DNA from: Bdellovibrionaceae bacterium UBA2351
Lineage (GTDB): Bacteria > Bdellovibrionota > Bdellovibrionia > Bdellovibrionales > Bdellovibrionaceae
DNA length: 20,577 nucleotides
Reading direction: 5' to 3'
Assembly (NCBI GenBank): GCA_002344565.1
Contig: DDTZ01000154.1
Span: 2,435-23,011, forward strand
Shown piece by piece: positions 8,401 through 15,026 of the stretch. Below the pieces are notes generated by a model. That model saw nothing but the letters and a program-made list of their open reading frames with translations, searched no databases and was not told the origin of the DNA. Each line of letters starts with the position of its first letter. Within the stretch, counting starts at the first letter, position 1. Both the position numbers and the translations under genes were made by a program.

Positions 8401-8616
8401 ATCTTGGATGTGTCGGTACTTCCAGATAAGTCGGCCCATCGTGAGGAAAAGAATTATGATTGTGGCTACGAGTCCGTAGCCATAACCGTCACCTGGGTAA
8501 TTTGCATACTGTAAACCAAAGTAAACCATAAACACCTTATTCACAATCGTGGGGCCTAAAAAGACAACTAAGAAGTCTTTTAGGACGCTGGGTTTAGCTG
8601 GTTCTTGTTTGGTCAC
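8395..8616 (-). CDS. Small two-helix membrane protein, unknown function
   Basis: I do not recognise the family. The 73-residue product begins with a charged cytoplasmic-looking segment (MTKQEPAKPSVLKDF). Two hydrophobic stretches follow, about 16-36 (VVFLGPTIVNKVFMVYFGL) and 48-62 (GLVATIIILFLTMG), separated by a tyrosine/glycine-rich loop (YANYPGDGYGYG). It ends in a basic tail (RLIWKYRHIQDP). The start is GTG at 8616, with AGAGG six bases upstream. It lies 18 bases after the cyclophilin stop on the same strand, so the two genes are probably one transcript. Its own stop directly abuts the convergent carboxypeptidase stop. The consistent start, topology and operon position argue that it is real. 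Confidence 0.65.
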   Translation of the reverse strand: MTKQEPAKPSVLKDFLVVFLGPTIVNKVFMVYFGLQYANYPGDGYGYGLVATIIILFLTMGRLIWKYRHIQDP

Positions 8617-8634
8617 AGTTGCCTCTGTTGAAAG

Positions 8635-9282
8635 CTATTTCTTTAAACGAACACTTTCGATTTTCACAGTTTCTAGAGGAACATCGTCCATCGGCATACC
8701 GCTTGGAGTGTTTTTTACACCCGTTTGGACACTTTTGATTTTATCTACGACGTCCGTGCCTTTAGTGACTTTTCCAAAAACAGCATAACCCCAACCACCT
8801 GGAGTTTTTTCTCGATGGTTGAGTGCACCGTTGTCTTTAACGTTAATATAGAATTGAGCCGTCGCAGAGTGTGGATCACTCGTACGCGCCATAGCGATCG
8901 TGTATTTGTCGTTCTTTAGGCCATTATCGGCTTCGTTTTTAATAGAATCTTTTGTGTCTTTTTCAGTTAGATCATCTTTAAAACCGCCACCTTGAATCAT
9001 GAAACCGTCGATTACGCGGTGAAAAATCGTACCATCGTAGAATTTGTTTTTTACATACATTAGGAAGTTTTCAACCGATTTAGGTGCTTTTTCTTTATCC
9101 AATTCAACAACGATCACGCCTTTGCTGGTTTTGATTTCAACGATGGGGTTTTTACCTGTTGTTTTCTTAGCTGATTTGTCTGTTTCCTTAACTGCCGTTT
9201 TAGTTTCTGTTTCTTTGGCTGGTGCTTCGTTAGCCGCCCAAGCGAAGGTTGTGAAAAATAATAAAATCCCGATTTTAAGCAT
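8635..9282 (-). CDS. Exported peptidyl-prolyl cis-trans isomerase, cyclophilin type
   Basis: Catalyses proline isomerisation during protein folding, here most likely in the periplasm. A signal peptide is visible (MLKIGILLFFTTFAWAA, cleavage near residue 17). It is followed by a lysine/threonine-rich charged linker (about 18-45) and a bacterial-type cyclophilin domain (46-215). Catalytic landmarks are FHRVIDGFMIQGG with R89 and Q97, then ATAQFYINVKDN (140-151) and GYAVFGKVTKGTDVVDKI. The length of 215 is normal for exported PpiA-like proteins plus a linker. AAGGAG precedes the ATG at good spacing, and a promoter with a perfect -35 lies at 9303-9331. The small membrane protein downstream is likely co-transcribed. 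The cyclophilin fold is certain; periplasmic rather than outer-surface location is inferred. Confidence 0.93.
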   Translation of the reverse strand: MLKIGILLFFTTFAWAANEAPAKETETKTAVKETDKSAKKTTGKNPIVEIKTSKGVIVVELDKEKAPKSVENFLMYVKNKFYDGTIFHRVIDGFMIQGGGFKDDLTEKDTKDSIKNEADNGLKNDKYTIAMARTSDPHSATAQFYINVKDNGALNHREKTPGGWGYAVFGKVTKGTDVVDKIKSVQTGVKNTPSGMPMDDVPLETVKIESVRLKK

Positions 9283-9302
9283 GAGTATTCTCCTTGATAG
9301 AA

Positions 9303-9331
9303 AAACTAAGGCGCTCAGTAGAATCTGTCAA
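9303..9331 (-). promoter_or_regulatory. Promoter of the cyclophilin gene
   Basis: On the minus strand TTGACA (9331-9326), a 17-base spacer, then TAGTTT (9308-9303, three of six matches). The predicted start near 9296 leaves a short leader containing AAGGAG. On the plus strand the same DNA holds TTGATA and TAGAAT (9294-9324, spacer 19), a possible weaker promoter for the divergent cpaF-like gene. Confidence 0.55.
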
Positions 9332-9397
9332 TACCTCAGTCTAGATAAGAAGCGGGTCATATTTAGTTTGCCCTTTAAAGAGCCGAATGTCCTTTGT

Positions 9398-10495
9398 ATG
9401 GCAAATTTACCGCAAAAAGGAACCGCTCCGGTCGATTGGAAGAATGAAGCCGGGCCGATTCGAAAATTTTTGAATGATATCTCTGTAACCGAGATCATGA
9501 TCAATCGCTATGACCGCGTGTTTGTCGAGCGTAAGGGCGTGATTGAGGAAACCGAGGGTAAGTTTGACAATCCCGAACATTTTATGCGCTTTGTGTTGGC
9601 TTTAGCTGTTAGTGTTGGACGAGAGCTTAATCGTCGCAATCCATTTTTAGATGCAAAGCTAATGGATGGTTCTCGTATCAATATAGTAATTCCACCAATT
9701 AGTATCGAAGGGCCCGCGGTCACTATTCGTAAATTTTCTCCGGTGATGATTCACTATAATAATTTGATTCATCACGGCGCTTTTGATGAAAAGATACTCT
9801 ATTTTCTAAATCAGGCGGTGTTGGCCCGTCAGAATATTGTAGTCAGTGGTGGAACGGGGTCAGGAAAGACAACATTATTGAATATATTATCGCAGTTTAT
9901 TCCAGCGCGCGAGCGTATCGTAACGATTGAAGATACATGCGAGTTGCAGTTGTCGGTTAAAAACCAAGTGAAAATGGAATGTCGTTCCTCGGTGGGTGAA
10001 GTTCAATTTGATATTAAGGACTTGTTGAAGAACTCGCTTCGTATGCGTCCAGATCGTATCATTATCGGTGAAGTTCGTGGTGGTGAAGCTATGGATATGC
10101 TGGTGGCAATGAACACTGGCCACGATGGCAGTATGAGTACACTACATGCAAATTCGGCACACGATGCCTTACGCCGTATCGAAGCCATGGTGCTACGAGG
10201 TGCGAATGATGTTCCTGTTTCATCTGTTCGTCAGGATATTGCCTCTACAATCAATATTATTGTGCAAGCGGCTCGATCAAATGATGGAACACGACGTATC
10301 GTTGAAATCGTAGAAGTTTTGGCAAACGTGGGTGAAAACTATCGAACGGAACGTATTTTTGAATTCGATCCCGCTACCAACATTTTCAAATCGACCGGTT
10401 ATATTCCGCGATTTGTTACCAACGGTAAAAATCCCAAGTTGAGATTAAGTCCTGAATTCTTTAATCCTGAGCACAAAATTAAACTGACTGGTTAA
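9398..10495 (+). CDS. cpaF: CpaF/TadA-type secretion ATPase (type II/IV secretion superfamily)
   Basis: A hexameric ATPase of the kind that powers Flp/Tad pilus assembly at the inner membrane. Motifs (numbered from the ATG at 9398, 365 residues) are the N-terminal CpaF domain with DISVTEIMINRYDRVFVER (27-45) and DGSRINIVIPP (90-100), Walker A GGTGSGKT (151-158), the acidic box TIEDTCEL (176-183), Walker B RPDRIIIGEVRGGEA (217-231) and the histidine box TGHDGSMSTLHANS (240-253). The frame stays open upstream, and an ATG at 9281 would add 39 residues. That stretch is rich in codons rare in neighbouring genes (CTC, AGA, CTA, ATA, CGG), holds the divergent promoter, and its ATG lacks a Shine-Dalgarno, so 9398 is preferred. 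No strong ribosome-binding site precedes 9398 either. No other tad/cpa gene is nearby. The stop abuts the convergent lipoprotein gene. Confidence 0.85.
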   Translation: MANLPQKGTAPVDWKNEAGPIRKFLNDISVTEIMINRYDRVFVERKGVIEETEGKFDNPEHFMRFVLALAVSVGRELNRRNPFLDAKLMDGSRINIVIPPISIEGPAVTIRKFSPVMIHYNNLIHHGAFDEKILYFLNQAVLARQNIVVSGGTGSGKTTLLNILSQFIPARERIVTIEDTCELQLSVKNQVKMECRSSVGEVQFDIKDLLKNSLRMRPDRIIIGEVRGGEAMDMLVAMNTGHDGSMSTLHANSAHDALRRIEAMVLRGANDVPVSSVRQDIASTINIIVQAARSNDGTRRIVEIVEVLANVGENYRTERIFEFDPATNIFKSTGYIPRFVTNGKNPKLRLSPEFFNPEHKIKLTG

Positions 10496-10960
10496 TTATT
10501 TTTTGATTTCAATTTTACCAGAATCGTCAATAGGTACAGTGAAAGCTCCGCTAGAAAGAGAACCTTTTAGTTTGTACTCGCGTACAGACTTGAAAAGATA
10601 GTTTTCAACCGCCGCTTTGGCCGAGCTGTAGTCTAAACGAACAGGGATTGTAACAAGTGTTGTGTCTTTTGATTTTAATTCGACTTTTTTGTCGTAGACG
10701 CCGCTAAATAGTGAGCTATTACCAATGCTTAAATCATATTTAAATTTATCTATATTAAGCGGTGTGGAATTTGGATTTTTGACAGCTAAATTTACCTCTA
10801 GGTCGATTCCTTGCAGGCCGACATTGCCAACGTCGACGGACTTCACATCGACCTTAGGTGGCTCAATAAGACTTTGCAAAACGCCCCATGTTTCACAACC
10901 GGACAGAGTCAAGGTGGTGCCGATTAAAATCATCAACGATGTTAAAGTGATTTTCGCCAT
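10496..10960 (-). CDS. LEA14-like (LEA type 2/WHy domain) lipoprotein
   Basis: A 154-residue envelope lipoprotein. The signal peptide MAKITLTSLMILIGTTLTLSG ends in lipobox LSGC, with the lipidated cysteine at residue 22. The residue after it is Glu, which under the usual rule would permit outer-membrane sorting. The mature part fits a single LEA14/WHy beta-sandwich: KSVDVGNVGLQGIDLEVNLAVKNPNSTPLNIDKFKYDLSIG is the family's characteristic stretch (here shown only in part: LEVNLAVKNPNSTPL). In plants the domain is linked to desiccation; in bacteria its role is poorly defined. The start is the ATG at 10960 with GGAG eight bases upstream. The frame is open to an earlier ATG at 11011, but that would put 17 residues before the signal peptide. 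The stop abuts the convergent cpaF-like stop with no gap. Confidence 0.8.
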   Translation of the reverse strand: MAKITLTSLMILIGTTLTLSGCETWGVLQSLIEPPKVDVKSVDVGNVGLQGIDLEVNLAVKNPNSTPLNIDKFKYDLSIGNSSLFSGVYDKKVELKSKDTTLVTIPVRLDYSSAKAAVENYLFKSVREYKLKGSLSSGAFTVPIDDSGKIEIKK

Positions 10961-11018
10961 ATTTGAGCTCCTGCTTGATAAATGGTTGAAGAATAGAAAA
11001 ACTTTGGTCACTGACAGG

Positions 11019-11165
11019 TTACTGACCGTAACTAACTAGTGAGGCTGGGCTGATCATCATGGGAGCGGACCTGCGACCACCTTGTAATTTGCTAGAAAAA
11101 TACAAGCTCAGTAAAAGAGCTAAAAATATAAAAAACCAAGAAGACGGTTGCAAATATCTAAGCAT
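11019..11165 (-). CDS. Possible 48-residue single-pass membrane protein
   Basis: A short reading frame too small for many gene callers. Its ATG at 11165 lies five bases after the pgsA stop on the same strand, which suggests translational coupling. The product has a polar start (MLRYLQPSS), one clear transmembrane helix (WFFIFLALLLSLYFSS, about 10-25), a basic segment just after it (KLQGGRR, 26-32) and a short mixed tail ending SLVSYGQ. AGTAGGG next to the pgsA stop may act as a weak ribosome-binding site. The charge distribution puts more positive charge after the helix, suggesting an N-out, C-in topology. The stop lies in a region of short inverted repeats (GGTCA...TGACC, about 11006-11027) followed on this strand by a T-rich stretch, possibly a weak terminator. 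I do not recognise a family. It would fill an otherwise empty 210-base gap. Confidence 0.5.
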   Translation of the reverse strand: MLRYLQPSSWFFIFLALLLSLYFSSKLQGGRRSAPMMISPASLVSYGQ

Positions 11166-11170
11166 AAGCC

Positions 11171-11776
11171 CTACTTTTTAACTACACCATTTTTGTAGAT
11201 GTTATAATATTCTATTGCGCTGACAATACTTAAAATCGAGCTAATCCAAAGTACTCCGTACCCAATTTGTCCCACTCTCAAGAACAAGTCGCTGAAAAAT
11301 TCCGCCTCATATTGACCGTGGTAAGATTTTCCTAAGATAAGTGCAGGAATCGCGCCCATTTGAAGACCGGCTTTCCATTTACCTGACGGCTTAGCGTCAA
11401 TAATAATTTGATCGGCCGAGGCTACAGCGCGAATCCCGCCAATAAATGTGTCCCGAACTGTCAGTAGAATAACTACGTAAGGGTCGATGAACCCCAAAAA
11501 GGTTAAAAATACTAAAACGCTAGATACTAGGATTTTATCCGTCACCGGGTCCATGAATTTCCCCAAATTGCTGACGAGTTTCCATTTTCTAGCGTAGTAG
11601 CCATCAAAATAGTCTGTGATGGACGCTAGAATGAATAAAACAGCGGCAATAATGGAAAAGAAAAAACGTGATTGATTTAAGCATAAAATAACGACTGGAA
11701 CCACGTACACGCGGCTCATGGTTAATTGCATTGGGAGGTTCTGTTTCCACAGTGGTAAAGATGTCGACACGGCCAT
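11171..11776 (-). CDS. pgsA: CDP-diacylglycerol-glycerol-3-phosphate 3-phosphatidyltransferase
   Basis: Makes phosphatidylglycerol phosphate from CDP-diacylglycerol and glycerol 3-phosphate, the committed step to phosphatidylglycerol and cardiolipin, in the inner membrane. The CDP-alcohol phosphotransferase signature is complete: D55, D58-G59, A62-R63, G72, D76 and D80 (ITDYFDGYYAR then GKFMDPVTDKIL). Several hydrophobic segments surround it (about 24-52, 82-108, 170-190). The length of 201 fits PgsA. The assignment within the CDP-alcohol superfamily rests on length and the N-terminal LPMQLTMSRVYVVP segment, which resembles the LPNxLTxxRxxxxP of PgsA; phosphatidylserine synthase is less likely. 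The ATG at 11776 has no good Shine-Dalgarno (AAGGG lies 15 bases upstream), so the ATG at 11731 remains possible. The possible 48-residue ORF follows after five bases. Confidence 0.85.
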   Translation of the reverse strand: MAVSTSLPLWKQNLPMQLTMSRVYVVPVVILCLNQSRFFFSIIAAVLFILASITDYFDGYYARKWKLVSNLGKFMDPVTDKILVSSVLVFLTFLGFIDPYVVILLTVRDTFIGGIRAVASADQIIIDAKPSGKWKAGLQMGAIPALILGKSYHGQYEAEFFSDLFLRVGQIGYGVLWISSILSIVSAIEYYNIYKNGVVKK

Positions 11777-11808
11777 TTACGTGTAGGTCAGCCCTTTGGG
11801 TTTGTCAT

Positions 11809-11862
11809 TTGAAAAAAGAAATTTGAAAAAAAGTATAAACGGTGTAGATTTAGGCCCTAAAT
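11809..11862 (+). promoter_or_regulatory. Possible promoter and palindrome before the thioesterase gene
   Basis: TTGAAA (11809-11814) and TATAAA (11834-11839), spacer 19, would start transcription near 11846. On the other strand AGTATA reads TATACT and could serve pgsA. Just before the ATG at 11865 a perfect palindrome ATTTAGG-C-CCTAAAT (11848-11862) covers the only Shine-Dalgarno-like bases. The 11-base direct repeat ATTTGAAAAAA occurs at 11807 and 11821. Confidence 0.3.
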
Positions 11863-11864
11863 TA

Positions 11865-12287
11865 ATGAAACCGAATGACATTTTTTCATACCAGCATCGC
11901 GTGCAATTTTATGAGACCGACACCATGGGTGTTGTTCATCACTCCAACTATTTGCGCTTTTGTGAAGAAGCTCGGGTGGCCTGGGCTCATTCCGTCGGTT
12001 TGATTGATTATCAGAAGCCAGAAAGCGCGTCTCATTTTGCCGTATTAGAAACCCGAGTTAAGCATGTTAAGCCAGCTCTTTTTGGTGACGTGCTGACGGT
12101 GTGGCTGCAGGTCCGCATGGAAGGTATCCGAATTTACTTTCAATATAAAATCCAAAAAGAGAGTGAGATCATTAGCTTAGCGGAAACTACGCATGTATCA
12201 CTCGATAAAAACTTAAAACCTTTAAGATTAACCAAAGAATTTAAAACTGTAATGGAGACCCTTGTATGGAAAGAAACCTGGCTTTAG
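11865..12287 (+). CDS. ybgC: Acyl-CoA thioesterase, YbgC/4-hydroxybenzoyl-CoA thioesterase family
   Basis: A hotdog-fold enzyme that hydrolyses acyl-CoA thioesters in the cytoplasm. The signature YETDTMGVVHHSNYLRFCEEAR is present (shown in parts: FYETDTMGVVHHSNY, residues 15-29), with D19 aligning to the catalytic aspartate of the family. The length from the ATG at 11865 is 140 residues, close to the 130-140 typical of YbgC. The frame is open further upstream to TTG codons near 11796, but that leader would precede the conserved N-terminus and overlaps the likely promoter, so it is rejected. The 3' end overlaps the start of glpX by 22 bases, implying one transcript. In proteobacteria ybgC is usually beside tol-pal; it is not here, so the physiological substrate is open. 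Family assignment is firm, the symbol is by similarity. Confidence 0.83.
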   Translation: MKPNDIFSYQHRVQFYETDTMGVVHHSNYLRFCEEARVAWAHSVGLIDYQKPESASHFAVLETRVKHVKPALFGDVLTVWLQVRMEGIRIYFQYKIQKESEIISLAETTHVSLDKNLKPLRLTKEFKTVMETLVWKETWL

Positions 12288-13225
12288 AATTTGTACGCGT
12301 AACCGAAGCGGCAGCTCTAGCAAGTGCACGATGGATTGGGCACGGTAATGAAAAAGCGGCGGACCAAGCAGCCGTGGATGCGATGAGACGCGCATTTGAC
12401 TCAGTTCGCATCGACGGTACGGTTGTGATTGGCGAAGGTGAGCGTGATGAAGCGCCTATGCTGTACATCGGTGAAAAAGTCGGTGTTAAATCAGAAGACT
12501 CTCCGAAAATTGATATTGCTCTTGATCCACTTGAAGGAACCACGATTTGTGCCACGGGCGGTGTTGGCTCTATTTCTGTGATCGCGCTCGCTGAGCATGG
12601 AAATTTTCTTCATGCGCCGGATACATACATGGATAAAATTGCCTGCGGACCTGCCGCCAAAGGGATGATCGATATAGATAAATCACCGACTGAAAACATC
12701 AATCGCGTCGCGGACGCTTTGAAAAAATCGGTGCAAGATGTAACAGTTGTGATCTTGGATCGCCCTCGTCATAAAGACCTTATTGCGGAGACTCGTAAAA
12801 CCGGCGCACGCATTCATTTGATTGGCGACGGAGATGTGTCAGCGGCAGTCGCTGCGGCTTGGCCCGACAGCGGTATTGATTTGTTAATGGGGATCGGTGG
12901 CGCGCCAGAGGGCGTGATTTCGGCGGCGGCTATGCAATGTTTGGGTGGAGACTTTCAAGGTCGCCTGAAGTTCCGTAACGAAGAAGAAAAACAACGTGCT
13001 TTAAAGATGGGAATCAAAAACCTTGAGCAAAAATACAAGATTGATGATCTGGCTCGTGGCAGTGTGATGTTCTGCGCGACGGGTGTAACAGATGGGCCTC
13101 TGTTAAAAGGTGTAAAATCTTTGCCTAAAAGCATGGCTCGCACCCATAGCATCGTGATGAGATCAAAAACGGGTACTATTCGTACCGTTGATACTCTTCA
13201 CAACTTGAATGTTAAGTCACTGTAG
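12266..13225 (+). CDS. glpX: Fructose-1,6-bisphosphatase class II
   Basis: Removes the 1-phosphate from fructose 1,6-bisphosphate, the committing step of gluconeogenesis, in the cytoplasm. The 319-residue protein has the GlpX hallmarks: D33 in KAADQAAVDAMR, E57 in VVIGEGERDEAPML, and the metal/phosphate motif ALDPLEGTT (85-93) with D87 and E90. GIGGAPEGVISAAAM and the C-terminal VMFCATGVTDGPLLKGV follow. Length and motif order are normal. GGAGA lies eight bases before the ATG, inside the end of the thioesterase gene, which points to coupled translation. A second class of fructose bisphosphatase is not seen in this window. With beta-oxidation and malic enzyme genes nearby the region suits growth on lipids and amino acids (inference). 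Confidence 0.94.
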   Translation: MERNLALEFVRVTEAAALASARWIGHGNEKAADQAAVDAMRRAFDSVRIDGTVVIGEGERDEAPMLYIGEKVGVKSEDSPKIDIALDPLEGTTICATGGVGSISVIALAEHGNFLHAPDTYMDKIACGPAAKGMIDIDKSPTENINRVADALKKSVQDVTVVILDRPRHKDLIAETRKTGARIHLIGDGDVSAAVAAAWPDSGIDLLMGIGGAPEGVISAAAMQCLGGDFQGRLKFRNEEEKQRALKMGIKNLEQKYKIDDLARGSVMFCATGVTDGPLLKGVKSLPKSMARTHSIVMRSKTGTIRTVDTLHNLNVKSL

Positions 13226-13240
13226 CTACGATTTTTCGAT

Positions 13241-13270
13241 TTGACTTCGACTTGTCCTGTCCTTCAGAAT
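13241..13270 (+). promoter_or_regulatory. Possible promoter giving a leaderless transcript
   Basis: TTGACT (13241-13246) and CAGAAT (13265-13270), spacer 18, would place the transcript start about seven bases downstream, at the ATG of the next gene (13277). That ATG has no Shine-Dalgarno. Alternatively the gene is simply read through from glpX, which ends 51 bases upstream. Confidence 0.3.
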
Positions 13271-13276
13271 TGGATT

Positions 13277-13720
13277 ATGGCAAAAGCACAGACAAGCGAA
13301 GTCTTTAAATGTACAGCAGAACAACTTTATAAAATCGTAACCGATTATTCTAAATACCCTGAGTTTCTATCAGAGGTTAAAAAATGTGAAGTCATTAAAG
13401 CTGAAGGTAACAAGAAGTTAGTTGAATATCATGTCTCGATGGTTAAGTCGTTTAACTATCGACTGCAAATGGTGGAAAACTACTTAGAAAATGGGGTTTC
13501 AACGGTAACTTGGGATTTTATTTCCGGCGATGTTTTTAAAACTCAGCGGGGTGGTTGGAAAATTGAACCGGAAGGAAGTCAGTGCCGAGCCACCTATGAA
13601 GTAGAGGCGACATTTGGAATATTTGTTCCGGGGCCGATTGCCAATACGCTAGTGAGCGTAAGTCTTCCAAACATGATTTCTAGTTATCATAAAAGGATAC
13701 AGCAGCTTTATGGAAAATAA
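13277..13720 (+). CDS. COQ10/RatA-like START-domain (SRPBCC) protein
   Basis: A 147-residue helix-grip protein, one domain covering nearly the whole chain. The family signature is clear near the N-terminus: AEQLYKIVTDYSKYPEFL (residues 14-31) followed by VKKCEVI. The later VTWDFISGDVFKTQRGGWKI and the C-terminal helix with ISSYHKRIQQLYGK match the polyketide-cyclase/dehydrase group (PF03364) that includes mitochondrial COQ10 and bacterial RatA. COQ10 binds ubiquinone; RatA has been described as blocking ribosome association. Sequence alone does not decide between lipid binding and another role. The start is the ATG at 13277; an upstream TTG at 13241 would add 12 residues and falls on the possible promoter. 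The end overlaps the next gene by 11 bases, so the two are translated together. Confidence 0.8.
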   Translation: MAKAQTSEVFKCTAEQLYKIVTDYSKYPEFLSEVKKCEVIKAEGNKKLVEYHVSMVKSFNYRLQMVENYLENGVSTVTWDFISGDVFKTQRGGWKIEPEGSQCRATYEVEATFGIFVPGPIANTLVSVSLPNMISSYHKRIQQLYGK

Positions 13721-14093
13721 CGATTCTTCGAACAAGAAGAACGAAGGTCCTTCGTTTGACGATGCAAAAGGAATGTTTGCGGAAACTTTGAAAAAAGTTT
13801 TTACGACCGGTGTTTCGGCAGCATTTATGACAGAAGAAAGTATTCGCAGTTATTTACAAGAGCTAAAGTTGCCAAAAGAAATTTTAAATGTGCTAATTCA
13901 GAGCGCCAACAAGTCTAAAGATGATATTACTCAAAGGGTATCCAAAGAAATCATCGGAATTTTCAATAAAATTGATTGGATTGCTGAATTGAGCAAGTTT
14001 GCCGAGACTCATAAATTCAAAATCAGTGCGGAAATCGATATCATAAAAAAAGAAACTAAAGTCGAAAAAGTAGACGTTACTAAGGAGAACTAA
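13710..14093 (+). CDS. Hypothetical helical protein coupled to the START-domain gene
   Basis: I do not recognise the family. The 127-residue product has a polar, disordered-looking start (MENNDSSNKKNEGPSFDD), then a segment with alanine/glycine and hydrophobic content (AETLKKVFTTGVSAAFM, about 24-40), and helical stretches that predict well as amphipathic (EESIRSYLQELKLPKEILNVLIQSANKS; shown in part as SYLQELKLPKEILNVLI). It ends in a charged tail (KKETKVEKVDVTKEN). No signal peptide or clear transmembrane helix is visible. The layout loosely resembles small phasin-like or coiled-coil accessory proteins, but this is only an impression. It starts inside the last codons of the upstream gene (overlap 11 bases; AAAAGGA lies about 12 bases before the ATG). 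Its 3' end overlaps the convergent kinase-like gene by 14 bases. Confidence 0.65.
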   Translation: MENNDSSNKKNEGPSFDDAKGMFAETLKKVFTTGVSAAFMTEESIRSYLQELKLPKEILNVLIQSANKSKDDITQRVSKEIIGIFNKIDWIAELSKFAETHKFKISAEIDIIKKETKVEKVDVTKEN

Positions 14094-14805
14094 ATTTACG
14101 TTCAAGGGATGGTAATATATCGGCTCTTCGCGCGATTGTTTCTTGGATAGTCGCTTTAGAAAAATGTCCATTCATTAGTTCGCGAATTCGCTCAGGCGTA
14201 AGTCTATTCTTTAAATTTTCATAAAACGGACGTTGATCTTTCACGTCAAAACCAAATTCATTGACCGGGTTTGTGGGGCTAAAACGACCTTGAGCTGTAG
14301 TTTGCTCTTGGAATGCCGCGGCCTGATCGATTAGAACAAGGCCCGAATCTTCACCAGGTAACACCGTCTTGCCGATTTGAGTGGAGGCGACCCATTGTTT
14401 GATGTTGTAGGGGTTTCGATCCATGTTGTAAATCAAGTAGTCAAATAGTTTCATCGTGTTTTTCTGAATCGTCATAGGGGCTTCGACATGGTTGAACAGC
14501 AGGTGCGAGTATTTACGTAGCTCGTCCCATGTGTATTCGTGTCGAATATTGAAATCGACGAACGCTTGAAGAGATCCTGTCATTCCATTTAGAGTTCGTA
14601 GTGTTGTGATCGGAGTTATTCCTAAATTCAGTTCAGTTGAAAACAGGGATGCCATCGTTTCTGCCACTGGATTTGCTAGAGCGGCATTATGAGTTGAGCG
14701 TTCTGTCCAAAATTCTGGATTGGGTTTAAAGATAGCCTTTAATCCGCTGTCTAAAGTGACAAGGTAGAGTTCTGAAATTCGACCCTCTGATGGTGGGATG
14801 ACCAT
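14080..14805 (-). CDS. Type II phosphatidylinositol 4-kinase-like protein (5' part in another frame)
   Basis: A predicted kinase-fold protein. The 241 residues from the first ATG show an N-lobe lysine motif AIFKPNPEFW (24-33), which resembles the FKP motif of type II PI4-kinases and HipA-like kinases. Next come a catalytic-loop motif YNMDRNPYNIKQW (about 126-138, D..R..N pattern) and the metal-binding aspartate in LVLIDQAAAF (about 155-164). Substrate could be a lipid, a protein or something else. The reading frame is open back to 14880 with no start codon before the ATG at 14805, and that ATG has no Shine-Dalgarno. The extra residues (KLENDIRVRLSTGNVRS) look like genuine protein and connect to an upstream segment in another frame (14859-15026). 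The gene is therefore probably broken or misread at one base. The end overlaps the convergent hypothetical gene by 14 bases. Confidence 0.6.
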   Translation of the reverse strand: MVIPPSEGRISELYLVTLDSGLKAIFKPNPEFWTERSTHNAALANPVAETMASLFSTELNLGITPITTLRTLNGMTGSLQAFVDFNIRHEYTWDELRKYSHLLFNHVEAPMTIQKNTMKLFDYLIYNMDRNPYNIKQWVASTQIGKTVLPGEDSGLVLIDQAAAFQEQTTAQGRFSPTNPVNEFGFDVKDQRPFYENLKNRLTPERIRELMNGHFSKATIQETIARRADILPSLERKFSSP

Positions 14806-14858
14806 TTTTTTTATCGAGCGTACGTTACCTGTTGATAAACGAACCCGGATATCATTTT

Positions 14859-15026
14859 CTAGCTTTTGGCGCGTTCGAAATCACCTGTTTTTTGCAACAT
14901 CCAAACGGCTTCTTGATAGCGCTTTTGGTTGAATAGCTTTTCGGCATGTCGGGACGAGAGTCCGTTGGTGCTATTTGAACAGGTGTCGTTAGAAATTGGA
15001 TTTAGATTTAACGCTCCGATTAAAGC
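14859..15026 (-). pseudogene. Out-of-frame 5' remnant of the kinase-like gene
   Basis: This 55-codon stretch ends at TAG (14861-14859). It reads as plausible protein, with a TPR-like helix pair: SSRHAEKLFNQKRYQEAVWM, then LQKTGDFERAKS. One extra A in the CCAAAAGC run at 14862-14869 would join ERAK to KLENDIRVRL in the kinase frame, giving a continuous protein. No start codon lies in this frame before the TAA at 15029-15027. In the kinase frame further upstream, the ATG at 15063 opens a 24-codon segment (MFPSLPRIFKNLSF...) that ends at 14989, so a second compensating shift is possible. This covers the otherwise gene-free 14806-15100 stretch. A sequencing error in the A run cannot be excluded. 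Confidence 0.5.

Noticed and set aside
9044..9397. Upstream extension of the CpaF-like reading frame
   Set aside because: It runs antisense to the well-supported cyclophilin gene, and the 9281-9397 part holds that gene's promoter and uses codons rare in the neighbours.
10961..11011. N-terminal extension of the LEA14-like lipoprotein to an earlier ATG
   Set aside because: It would place 17 residues before a clean lipoprotein signal peptide, and GGAG sits properly before the internal ATG at 10960.
11796..11864. TTG-start extension of the thioesterase
   Set aside because: No ribosome-binding site, falls on the likely promoter, and would add 23 residues before a conserved N-terminus.
13220..13227. 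Palindrome GTAGCTAC region at the glpX stop as a terminator
   Set aside because: Only eight bases with no loop, and no proper T tract follows; read-through into the next gene is likely.
14862..14869. Programmed ribosomal frameshift in the kinase-like gene
   Set aside because: The bases GCC AAA AGC in the upstream frame do not form a standard slippery heptamer, so mutation or sequencing error is more likely.
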